This document shows, in pieces, positions 50,846 to 58,694 of a stretch of 64,000 nucleotides of DNA. The stretch is taken from assembly GCF_013414345.1 (NCBI RefSeq), contig NZ_CP058670.1, positions 1,612,001-1,676,000 of the forward strand, read 5' to 3'. The notes below the pieces were generated by a model. That model was not told the origin of the DNA, searched no databases, and was given only the letters and a program-made list of their open reading frames with translations. Both the position numbers and the translations under genes were made by a program. The stretch is from Microcella indica. Lineage in GTDB: Bacteria > Actinomycetota > Actinomycetes > Actinomycetales > Microbacteriaceae. Each line of letters begins with the position of its first letter. Position 1 is the stretch's first letter.

Positions 50846-52078
50846 CTACCAGGTGGAGGTCGTGAGCGGCCGCTCATCGGCGGTGACGATGCGCTCCGCC
50901 CGCTCGAGCAGCAGCTGAGCATCCTCCGACCCCGCCGCCGAGCGTGCGAGAGCGTGACCGAGAAGCTGCGTGCCGGCGATCGCGTGCGCACGGTCGGCGA
51001 AACCAGGCTCGCGGGAGCCGAACCAGCGCCGTCGCCACCCGTCCGCGAGCACCGAGCTGCGGCGTGCGCGCACCGTGGCCGCGCTGCCCCCGTCGTGGAT
51101 GACGGTCGCGATGAGGTGGGCGTAGAGTGCTGCGGCATCATCGGCCGGGTCGCCCCACCCGGAGGTGTCGATATCGAGCACGCCCGTGATGCGGCTCGGT
51201 TCGCTCGGGTCTACGAGCAACTGCGCGAGGTGCAGATCGCCGTGCACTGTGCGCGAGGGGGGCGGTTCGCCTCCCGCGCGATACCGGGCGGCGATCGCCC
51301 GCGACGTGCGCTCGATGCGCGAGTCGTGGTCGGGCAGCTGGTCGAGCAGCCGCTCCTCGTACCAGTCGAGGCGGCGCACGAGCGAGGAGCGCGCGGGCGC
51401 CTCGGAGGGCACCGACGCGATCTGCACGACAAGGCGCGCGAGCTCATCGAGCAGCGCGCGCGGATCGGTCGCCCGGTCGAGGACGCTGATGAGCTCGGCT
51501 CCCGCGAGGGCTTCGAGGGCCACGAGCCCCTCCTCGCTCCACCCGAGCACGGAGGGAACGGGAACCCCGTGCTGGCGCCACTGGGTGTGCTTGCGCTGCA
51601 GAGGCTCGGCCGTCGAGGGGCGCACGACCTTCAGGAAGTACGCGGTGCCCGAGGTGTCGACGCGCACGACCGCGCGCTTGCCCGGCCGGTAGGCGGCGAG
51701 GGAGACCTTGAGGTCGTCGACGGGCAGGCCGAGTCGGCCCAGCACGACCCCGGCCGCCTCGGCGTAGACCGCCGTGCGCAGTGCCGGCAGGGCGGGGTCG
51801 GCGGGGTACACCCAGACATCGACGCGGTCGCCCGATCCCGGCTGCGTCAGCGTGAGCACGCCGGGTCGCGTCGTGTCGGGAGGCGAGGTCTCGACGAACA
51901 CGGTGTGGTCGGCGCTCTTCCCCGCGGCATCCGTGAGTGAGACGCGGTAGCCATGGGTGAAGCCCTGCCCGGTCGGCTCCACCTGCAGCGCTGTCACCTC
52001 GCCGAGCGTCGAGCCGAGGGACGACGCCACGGCGGTGAGCACATCGTGGTGCGGAAGGGGGCGCGCGGTCGTCGACAT
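50846..52078 (-). CDS. Kinase-fold phosphotransferase (APH/choline-kinase-like)
   Basis: 410 aa. C-terminal APH domain: VHGDLHLAQLLVD (Brenner motif; the usual Asn after HGDLHxx is Gln here) and VLDIDTSGWGDPADDAA (metal-binding DxD region). The N-terminal ~130 residues form a beta-rich domain (TALQVEPTGQGFTHGYRVSL ... VDVWVYPADPALPALR), and the whole layout resembles maltokinase/aminoglycoside-phosphotransferase-type proteins of actinobacteria. CAGAAT lies 7 nt before the ATG. Substrate unknown. Confidence 0.85.
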   Translation of the reverse strand: MSTTARPLPHHDVLTAVASSLGSTLGEVTALQVEPTGQGFTHGYRVSLTDAAGKSADHTVFVETSPPDTTRPGVLTLTQPGSGDRVDVWVYPADPALPALRTAVYAEAAGVVLGRLGLPVDDLKVSLAAYRPGKRAVVRVDTSGTAYFLKVVRPSTAEPLQRKHTQWRQHGVPVPSVLGWSEEGLVALEALAGAELISVLDRATDPRALLDELARLVVQIASVPSEAPARSSLVRRLDWYEERLLDQLPDHDSRIERTSRAIAARYRAGGEPPPSRTVHGDLHLAQLLVDPSEPSRITGVLDIDTSGWGDPADDAAALYAHLIATVIHDGGSAATVRARRSSVLADGWRRRWFGSREPGFADRAHAIAGTQLLGHALARSAAGSEDAQLLLERAERIVTADERPLTTSTW

Positions 52079-52081
52079 CGT

Positions 52082-52396
52082 TCACATTCTGTCGGATGTC
52101 TCGGTCAGCACGTCAATCCGCCGCACCGGGTTGACGCGGCGGCATCGGGTCCAGTAGCGACACCGACTCACTCCCTCCCCCGATGTGGGGGGGGCCACGA
52201 TTGCTGGAGAGCAGACCGGCACCGGCGTAGGGTGTACCCGTCGTGTCCCCCCTTTGGCGGACACCGCGAGCGCACCACACCCCCGCACCACACCCCAACT
52301 CCACACCCCCGAGACCCACCCCTTCGGCACCCGCCCCCCACGGGTCGCCCGCACCACCCGAGAGGGTTCCTTCACCCGAAAGGAAGGACCGTCAGC
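52082..52396 (+). promoter_or_regulatory. C-rich, G-poor leader region upstream of a small membrane-protein gene
   Basis: A 318-bp gap without a gene. Positions ~52260-52350 are dominated by C and A on the plus strand (runs of CCCC/CACACC) with few G, out of keeping with the window. Close to the next gene, TTCCTT (52367-52372) can pair with AAGGAA (52380-52385), which is part of the Shine-Dalgarno of that gene, loop CACCCGA. The promoter is not identified. Confidence 0.45.
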
Positions 52397-52624
52397 ATGC
52401 CCGCACTCCTCGTCACCGCCATCGTCGTCTCCCTCGAGCGGCACCGCCGCCTCACGCCCGTCACCGCGATCCTCACCGGCCTGTCGACGCTCGCGATCGT
52501 CGGCGGCGCCATCCTCGTCACCTTCTCGGCGACCGCTCCCGCCCTCGCGAGCGACTTCGCGCCGCGCGGTGTGGGCGAGAGCTCGCTCGAGCGCGTCGAC
52601 GCGCTGCAGCTGCCCACCCTCTAG
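52397..52624 (+). CDS. Small exported/membrane protein, function unknown
   Basis: 75 aa. Basic N terminus (VVSLERHRRLTP), one membrane segment (~20-46, TAILTGLSTLAIVGGAILVTFSATAPALA) with a possible signal cleavage at PALA, and a short tail (SSLERVDALQLPTL). ATG behind AAGGAAGGA, which can be masked by the leader hairpin. No homologue recognised. Confidence 0.6.
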   Translation: MPALLVTAIVVSLERHRRLTPVTAILTGLSTLAIVGGAILVTFSATAPALASDFAPRGVGESSLERVDALQLPTL

Positions 52625-52673
52625 GGCGCCGCTCGCCCCCGCGCAGACACGGCCACGCAGCGGCCGACCGCGC

Positions 52674-53906
52674 CTACTCCTGCCCGCGGGGCGACTGGCC
52701 CCAGCACTTCGGCCCGCAGTCCCGGTACGGCCCCGACTCGCCGGACGCCGCACGCCGGGTGCTGATGAGGCGCCGCACGGAGTCGTCGACCGAGGCCTGC
52801 GAGACGGTGCCATCCTCGACCGAGGCGACCAGAGCATCCAGGAGGGATTCGGGGTCGATGCCGACCGATCGGGGATCGCCGGGCAGCACGTAGAGCAGCA
52901 GGTCGTTGCCGGCGGCGAGCGCGCGCACGGCGTTGCGTTCGGGGTCGGCGTACTCGGCGAGGCCCGAGCGCTGCAGCATGAGCATGTCGTCGGTGACGAC
53001 GATGCCGTCGAACCCGAGCTCGTCGCGCAGAATCGTGATCCACTCGCTCGAGAGCGTCGCGGGCACGGCGCTGATGCTGTCGAACTGCAGGTGGCCCGTC
53101 ATGACGAGCGGGGCGCCCGCCTCGATGCCCGCGATGAAGGGCACGGCGTGCGTGCGCCGCCACTCCTCGAGGCTGATGCTCGAGCGGGGCACGCTCACGT
53201 GCGAATCGTCAGGGCTCGCCCCGTGCCCGGGAAAGTGCTTGAGCGTGGAGAGCGCGGCGCCGCTCTCACCGCGCACGGCGGCCGCGACCCGCTCGGCGCT
53301 CGCGGTGGGCGATTCGCCGAGGGTGCGCGGGCCGATGAAGCTCGAGCCGTCTGGCGAGACGTCCGCGACCACGCCGAAGTTGATGAGCACCCCCGCCTGG
53401 TCGACGAGACCCGCCCTCTCACGAAAGGCGGCCTCCGTCGCGGACGGTGGCGCCGTCCACAGGGCGCGCCCGGCCGGCGCGTCGTCGGCGAGGAGCCGCC
53501 GCACGATGCCGCCCTCCTGGTCGATGGCGGTGAGGATCGGCAGGCCCGGCTCGGCGTGCAGCGCGGCAGTGAGTCTCGAGACGGTCGTTGCCGAGCCGCC
53601 GACGTTGTCGCCCATGAGGATGACGCCACCGAAGCCGTGCCGCTCCACGACCGAGCGGATGCGTGAGGCATCCGTGCCCGGCACGTGGATCATGACCTGG
53701 GCGGCGAGCTTCTGTCGCAGGGTCATGTCGGCGAGCCGTTGGTCGACGTAGAGGGCGGCGGGGTCGAGCAGCGGCGGCGCCCCGGCAGAGCGGGCCTCGG
53801 GCGCGCGCGGTGCCGCCCCGTAGGAGACGCAGCCGGCGAGGACGAGCACGGCGAGGGCGGCCGCTGCGGCGAGGAGCGCGCGCGGTCGGCTCGAGCGTCG
53901 TCGCAT
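52674..53906 (-). CDS. Glycoside hydrolase family 3 lipoprotein (NagZ-like)
   Basis: 410 aa. Signal peptide with lipobox LVLAGC. GH3 barrel with the NagZ motif KHFPGHGASPDDSH (general acid-base His/Asp pair), TAIDQEGGIVRR and nucleophile region VVTDDMLM. Cuts N-acetyl-beta-hexosaminides, probably wall fragments. Start at 53906 (MRRRSSRP) is supported by TACCAT 6 nt upstream on the minus strand. A late C-rich tail (RDCGPKCWGQ) is unusual. Confidence 0.93.
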   Translation of the reverse strand: MRRRSSRPRALLAAAAALAVLVLAGCVSYGAAPRAPEARSAGAPPLLDPAALYVDQRLADMTLRQKLAAQVMIHVPGTDASRIRSVVERHGFGGVILMGDNVGGSATTVSRLTAALHAEPGLPILTAIDQEGGIVRRLLADDAPAGRALWTAPPSATEAAFRERAGLVDQAGVLINFGVVADVSPDGSSFIGPRTLGESPTASAERVAAAVRGESGAALSTLKHFPGHGASPDDSHVSVPRSSISLEEWRRTHAVPFIAGIEAGAPLVMTGHLQFDSISAVPATLSSEWITILRDELGFDGIVVTDDMLMLQRSGLAEYADPERNAVRALAAGNDLLLYVLPGDPRSVGIDPESLLDALVASVEDGTVSQASVDDSVRRLISTRRAASGESGPYRDCGPKCWGQSPRGQE

Positions 53907-53947
53907 CTGACGATGGTAGCCCGGGCGGGTCGACATACGATGGCCGC

Positions 53948-54778
53948 ATGCTGACTCGCGCGCGTGCCCTGCTGGGTGCCGCGCACCTCGGGCCGAGCGT
54001 CGTCGTCACGGTGGTCTCGGTGGCGCTCGGCGTCGTCTCGGGCCTGCCGCTCGAACGGGTGGCGCTGCTCGGTGCGGTCATCCTGGCCAACCAGCTGTCG
54101 ATCGGCTGGTCGAACGACGCCCTCGATGCGGAGCGCGACCGTGATGCCGCCCGCGCCGACAAGCCGACGGTGCGCGGGGACGTCTCACCCCGCACCCTGC
54201 TGGTGTGCGCCGTGGCGAGCGCGACCCTGGCGATCGCCCTCTCCCTCCTGCTGGGCCTGGCGGCGGCCGCCGCGCACCTGGTCTTCCTCGCCTCCGGCTG
54301 GGCCTACAATGCGGGGCTCAAGCGCACCTTCTGGGCGACCGCCTGCTACGTGGTGGGCTTCGCGAGCCTGCCGCTCATCGTGACGCTCGCGCGCGAGACG
54401 CCGCAGCCGGCGGCGTGGTGGGCGGTCGGCATCGGCGGGATGCTCGGCCTCGCCGCCCACGTGGCGAACGTGCTGCCCGATCTCGTGGATGACGCCCGGC
54501 ACGGCATCCGCTCGTTGCCCCATGCGCTCGGCGCCCGCGCGTCGGGCGTCGTGGCCCTGCTGGCTCTCGCGGCGGCAGCGGCGCTCGGCGCGCTCGGGCC
54601 GCCGACCCTCACCCCGGTCGGCATCACTGGTCTCGCCGCCTCGGCGGCGCTCCTCGTGGCGGGGCTCGTCGTCGTGGCCCGCCTGCCCGGCTCGCGCGCG
54701 CTGTTCCGCATCATCATGGCATCGGCGCTCACCGCGGTCGTGACGCTCGCGGGCGCCGGGTCAGCGATTCTCGGCTGA
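53948..54778 (+). CDS. UbiA family prenyltransferase
   Basis: 276 aa, about eight helices. The first Asp-rich motif NDALDAERDRDAARADKP (NDxxDxxxD) and second DLVDDARHG bind Mg and prenyl diphosphate. Acceptor unknown (candidates are quinone or lipid precursors). Divergent from the NagZ-like gene; TACGAT (53936-53941) is 6 nt before the ATG. The end overlaps the convergent exporter by 18 bp. Confidence 0.88.
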   Translation: MLTRARALLGAAHLGPSVVVTVVSVALGVVSGLPLERVALLGAVILANQLSIGWSNDALDAERDRDAARADKPTVRGDVSPRTLLVCAVASATLAIALSLLLGLAAAAAHLVFLASGWAYNAGLKRTFWATACYVVGFASLPLIVTLARETPQPAAWWAVGIGGMLGLAAHVANVLPDLVDDARHGIRSLPHALGARASGVVALLALAAAAALGALGPPTLTPVGITGLAASAALLVAGLVVVARLPGSRALFRIIMASALTAVVTLAGAGSAILG

Positions 54779-56137
54779 GGCCGTCTCCTCGGCCGGCGCG
54801 GGGTCGTTGCGGATGCCGATCGCCGAGGTGATGGCACCGGCGGCGAGCAGTGCCGCGCACAGGATCAGTGCGCGGTCGAACCACGCGCCGTCCACCTCGG
54901 TGCCGATGACGAGCCCGAGCACGGCGATCGCGATGAGCCCGGCGACGCGCGAGACGGCGTTGTTGGTCGCGGAGGCGATGCCCGACTGCCGCGGGTCGAT
55001 CGCGCCGAGGATCGCCGAGGTGAGCGGCGCGATCGTCATGGTGAGCCCGAAGCCGAAGAGCAGCACGCCGGGCAGTGCCTGCGTGACGAAGTCGAAGGGC
55101 TCGTCGATCGCGAGCATCAGCAGAAAGCCGACGGAGGCGAGTGCGGGCCCGCCGGCCATGAACCATCGGGAGCCGTACCGCCCGGCGAGCGTGCCGAACC
55201 AGGAGGAGAGGGCGATGTTGAAGATGGTGACGGGCAGCAGCACGAGCCCCGCGAGGGTGGCTGAGAGGCCGATGCCCTGCTGCAGGTAGATCACGATGAC
55301 GAGCGACCCGACGGCGAGGGCGGCGTAGATGGTGACGGTCGCGAGGTTGCCGACGGCGAAGTTGCGGGAGCGGAAGAGCCCGAGGGGCAGCATGGGATGC
55401 GCGGCACGGCGCTCGCGGACGAGGAAGCCCGCGAGGCACAGCACGCCGACGATGAGCGGGACGAGCACGATGGGGTCGGCCCAGCCGTAGTTGGCCTGCT
55501 CGATGAGGCCGAAGACGAGCCCGCCGAGCCCGACCGCGCCGAGCAGTGCGCCGAGGTAGTCGATGGGCACGCGCGTCTCGGCGGGCTCGTTGCGCATGGG
55601 CAGCATGAGGATGAGCGTCGCCGCAATGGGGATGACGTTGATGACGAAGACCCATCGCCAGCTCGCGAGGTCGGTAAGCACCCCGCCGATGAGGGGGCCG
55701 GCGAGGAAGGCGGCGGAGGTCCACGCCGTCCAGATGCCGATCGCCTTCGCCTGCGTCGCGCCGCGGTGCGTGCTCATGATGAGCGCGAGCGAGCTGGGCA
55801 CGAGAAGCGCTCCGGCGACGCCTTGCGCGGCACGCGCAACGATGAGTAGCTCTGCCGTGGGGGCGAGCCCGCACGCGATCGAGGTGACCCCGAAGCCGAT
55901 GAGGCCGATGCGCAGGATCGCGACGCGGCCGAAGAGGTCGCTGAGCGAGCCGGCGAGCAGGATCAGGGCGCCGAGCGTGATGAGGTAGGCGTCGACGACC
56001 CACTGCTGCACGGGCAACCCCCCACCGAGCTCATCCGTGATGGCGGGCAGAGCCACGTTGATGACGGTCCCGTCGAGGAACGCGACGAAGGCGGCGAGAA
56101 TCGCGACGGCGAGAGCGCGGCGGTTGAGGGGGTTCAC
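54761..56137 (-). CDS. DHA2 family MFS exporter (14 helices)
   Basis: 458 aa. Motif A LLAGSLSDLFGRVAIL, motif C WRWVFVINVIPI and FLDGTVINVALP (motif D1) identify the DHA2/EmrB-like drug:proton antiporters. GTG start at 56137. It is divergent from the rhodanese lipoprotein, with the CstR-type operator (56184-56205) between. That operator also carries a TATAAC -10-like half on this strand, so the exporter may belong to the sulfide regulon. Confidence 0.92.
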   Translation of the reverse strand: MNPLNRRALAVAILAAFVAFLDGTVINVALPAITDELGGGLPVQQWVVDAYLITLGALILLAGSLSDLFGRVAILRIGLIGFGVTSIACGLAPTAELLIVARAAQGVAGALLVPSSLALIMSTHRGATQAKAIGIWTAWTSAAFLAGPLIGGVLTDLASWRWVFVINVIPIAATLILMLPMRNEPAETRVPIDYLGALLGAVGLGGLVFGLIEQANYGWADPIVLVPLIVGVLCLAGFLVRERRAAHPMLPLGLFRSRNFAVGNLATVTIYAALAVGSLVIVIYLQQGIGLSATLAGLVLLPVTIFNIALSSWFGTLAGRYGSRWFMAGGPALASVGFLLMLAIDEPFDFVTQALPGVLLFGFGLTMTIAPLTSAILGAIDPRQSGIASATNNAVSRVAGLIAIAVLGLVIGTEVDGAWFDRALILCAALLAAGAITSAIGIRNDPAPAEETASAENR

Positions 56138-56183
56138 ACGGATGAGTCAATCACAGGCGAAGTGCAAGTAGAAGTGCCAACCC

Positions 56184-56205
56184 GTTATACCCCTGGGGGT
56201 ATAAC
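56184..56205. promoter_or_regulatory. CstR-type operator between exporter and rhodanese lipoprotein
   Basis: Perfect 10-bp arms GTTATACCCC and GGGGTATAAC around TG. The inner 16 bases equal the operator at 6872-6887. TATAAC at 56200-56205 is a plausible -10 for the rhodanese gene (start 56249), and the same hexamer reads on the other strand toward the exporter. Confidence 0.8.
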
Positions 56206-56248
56206 GTGTACTCTGGTGGGCGACCCCCACCGAAACGGAGCCCGTGCC

Positions 56249-56614
56249 ATGCGCCGCACCCTCAGCACCCTCGCCCTCAGCCTCACTCTCGCTCTCGGCC
56301 TCGCGGCCTGCGCTCCGAGCGCCGAGCCGCTCGACCTCGAGGAGGGCACCGTGCTGCTCGACGTTCGCACCCCGGGCGAGTTCGCCTCCGGCCACCTCGC
56401 GGGCGCACTCAACATCGACGTGCAGGCCGCCGACTTCGAGGCGCGCGTCGCCGAACTCGACCCCGACGCCGCGTACGTCGTCTACTGCCGCACGGGCAAC
56501 CGCTCGGGTCAGGCCATCGCGCGCATGGAGGCGCTCGGCTTCACCGACCTCACCAACGGCGGCAGCGTCGAGGGCGCGGCTGCGGCCACGGGCATCCCGA
56601 TCATCACCGACTGA
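56249..56614 (+). CDS. Rhodanese lipoprotein
   Basis: 121 aa. Lipobox LAAC (Cys21), then a rhodanese domain with LLDVRTPGEFASGHLAGALN and active loop CRTGNR (Cys80). Anchored outside the membrane, so it would act on extracellular sulfide or thiosulfate. The operator 43 bp upstream links it to the CstR-like repressor at 4578, 52 kb away. Confidence 0.94.
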   Translation: MRRTLSTLALSLTLALGLAACAPSAEPLDLEEGTVLLDVRTPGEFASGHLAGALNIDVQAADFEARVAELDPDAAYVVYCRTGNRSGQAIARMEALGFTDLTNGGSVEGAAAATGIPIITD

Positions 56615-56630
56615 GCGGAGCGCCTCGCGC

Positions 56631-57704
56631 TCAGGCGACGGGCGCGGATGCCTCGGCCACGAGCTCGCGCACGCGCGGCATGACCTGCGTGCCGTAGAGC
56701 TCGATCGCGTGCATGAGCTTGTCGTGGCTCATCGGGCCGGTGCTGTACTTCATGTCGAAGCGTTGCACACCGAGGCCCGTGACGGTCGCGGCGATCTTGC
56801 GCGCGACGGTCTCGGGCGAGCCGACGTAGAGCGAGCCGTGGGCGATCTCGGCATCGAACTGCGCGCGCGTCGTGGGGCCCCAGCCGCGCTCGCGCCCGAT
56901 GCGCGAGTACATGACCTCGTAGTGCGGCCACAACTCTTCGGCCGCCTGCTCGTCGGTGTCGGCGACGTAGCCGGGCGAGTGCACGCCGATGGGCTGCATC
57001 GGCTGCTCGAGCTGCGTGAGCGCGCGGTGGTAGAGGTCCACGTACGGCGCGAAGCGCGCGGGCTCGCCGCCGATGATCGCGAGCATGAGGGGGAACCCGT
57101 ACCGTGCGGCGCGCACAACCGACTCGGGGCTGCCGCCGACGCCGACCCACGTGCGAATGCTGCCGCTCTCCGTCGTCGGGTACACCTGCACGCCGTTCAG
57201 CGGCGGGCGGATGGTGCCCTCCCACGTGACGGGCTGCTCCTTGACCACCTCGGCGAAGAGGTTGAGCTTCTCCTCGAAGAGCACCTCGTAGTCCTTCAGC
57301 TCGAGGCCGAACAGCGGGAAGGACTCGGTGAACGAGCCGCGGCCCATGATGATCTCGGCGCGCCCGTTCGAGACCGCGTCAAGCGTCGCGAAGCGCTGGT
57401 GCACGCGGATCGGGTCGTCGGAGCTCAGCACGGTCACGGCGGTGCCGAGCTTGATGCGCTCGGTCTGCGCGGCGATCGCCGTGAGCACGACGTCGGGTGC
57501 GGAGACGGCGAAGTCGTCGCGATGATGCTCGCCGATGCCGAAGAAGTCGACGCCGACCGTGTCGGCGAGAACGCCCTCCTCGACGACGTCGCGGATCACC
57601 TGCGGGTAGCTGACGTACTCGCCGGCGGCGTCCTTGCTGCGGTCGCCGAAGGTCTCGAGCCCGAATTCGAGGGAGCCGCTCGTGGCGGCGTCTGCAGTGC
57701 TCAT
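56631..57704 (-). CDS. LLM-class flavin-dependent oxidoreductase
   Basis: 357 aa luciferase-like TIM barrel: FFGIGEHHRDDFAVSAP, DDPIRVHQRFATLDAVSNGRAEIIMGRGSF and WVGVGGSPESVVRAARYGFPLMLAIIGG. The family uses FMN or F420. Substrate not assignable. It ends 16 bp from the convergent rhodanese lipoprotein. Confidence 0.92.
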   Translation of the reverse strand: MSTADAATSGSLEFGLETFGDRSKDAAGEYVSYPQVIRDVVEEGVLADTVGVDFFGIGEHHRDDFAVSAPDVVLTAIAAQTERIKLGTAVTVLSSDDPIRVHQRFATLDAVSNGRAEIIMGRGSFTESFPLFGLELKDYEVLFEEKLNLFAEVVKEQPVTWEGTIRPPLNGVQVYPTTESGSIRTWVGVGGSPESVVRAARYGFPLMLAIIGGEPARFAPYVDLYHRALTQLEQPMQPIGVHSPGYVADTDEQAAEELWPHYEVMYSRIGRERGWGPTTRAQFDAEIAHGSLYVGSPETVARKIAATVTGLGVQRFDMKYSTGPMSHDKLMHAIELYGTQVMPRVRELVAEASAPVA

Positions 57705-57832
57705 CGTTCCTGTCCGTCCCGAGCGGGGTGTCCGCTCATCTCCCTAGTCGCGTCGTGCCGTTGAAATGCAGTCAATTCACACGCATTGACATCACGAACG
57801 CGAGGATGCGCGCTGCTATTCCCGCACGCCCG

Positions 57833-58522
57833 TCACGGCTGCAGGCGCCCCAGCTGCCACTCCCCGCTCGCGTCGCGCGTGTAGACGAGGCGGTCGTGCA
57901 AGCGCGAGGTGCGGCCCTGCCAGAACTCGACGCGGTGCGGCACGATGCGGAAGCCTCCCCAGCGCTCGGGCCGCGGCACGGTCTCGACCCCCTCGAAGCG
58001 CTCCTCGGCCTCGCGCACCTTGCGCTCGAGACCCTCGCGCCCGTCGATGGGCTGCGACTGGTCGCTCGCCCACGCCGCGACCTGCGCGCCGCGGGGCCGG
58101 TTCGCGAAGTAGTCGTCGCTCGCCTGCTGCTCGACCGGCCGCGCCTCGCCGTAGAGCATGACCTGCCGGTGCAGCGAGTACCAGGGGAACACCGCCGAGA
58201 TGCCCGGGTTCGCGAGCAGCGCCCGGCCCTTGCGCGAGGTGTAGTCGGTGTAGAACTCGAACCCGCGCTCGTCGACGCCGCGCAGCAGGACGGTGCGCAC
58301 CGAGGGTGCGCCATCCGGGTCGATCGTGCCGACGACCATCGCGTTCGGCTCGTACACCTCCCGCTCGGCCGCCTCGGCGAGCCAGGCGCGGAACTGCGTC
58401 ACCGGGTCGGCGGCCGCGTCGGCCTCCTCAAGCTTCTCAACCCCGTAGTCGGTGTGCGTGCGCAGAGCGGCGGTGAGGTCGGCGGCCACAGGGTGCGTGC
58501 GTGTCTCGGGGCTCTCGCTCAT
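57833..58522 (-). CDS. pdxH: Pyridoxamine 5'-phosphate oxidase
   Basis: 229 aa, normal length. Makes pyridoxal 5'-phosphate from the pyridoxamine or pyridoxine form with FMN. FMN-binding PSVRTVLLRGVD, NPGISAVFPW and the WGGFRIVPHRVEFWQGRTSRLHDR C-terminal signature are all present. The ATG at 58522 lies 6 nt after TACGCT, predicting a leaderless transcript; a longer reading of 42 codons lacks family sequence. Confidence 0.96.
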   Translation of the reverse strand: MSESPETRTHPVAADLTAALRTHTDYGVEKLEEADAAADPVTQFRAWLAEAAEREVYEPNAMVVGTIDPDGAPSVRTVLLRGVDERGFEFYTDYTSRKGRALLANPGISAVFPWYSLHRQVMLYGEARPVEQQASDDYFANRPRGAQVAAWASDQSQPIDGREGLERKVREAEERFEGVETVPRPERWGGFRIVPHRVEFWQGRTSRLHDRLVYTRDASGEWQLGRLQP

Positions 58523-58694
58523 GCCGTCAGCGTAGGCGGCGAAGGCCGAGAAGTCGCCCGATGCGCAGCTCGTCTGTTCGACGGGCCAGCGGAGACTGGT
58601 CTTCTGGACCGTGACGCGTTCGGCGTGGTCTCTCTGCGGGAGGGCCACAAGGGGTCGAGACCGCTAGGGTCGAGACTGACCCTGGAGGAGCCCC

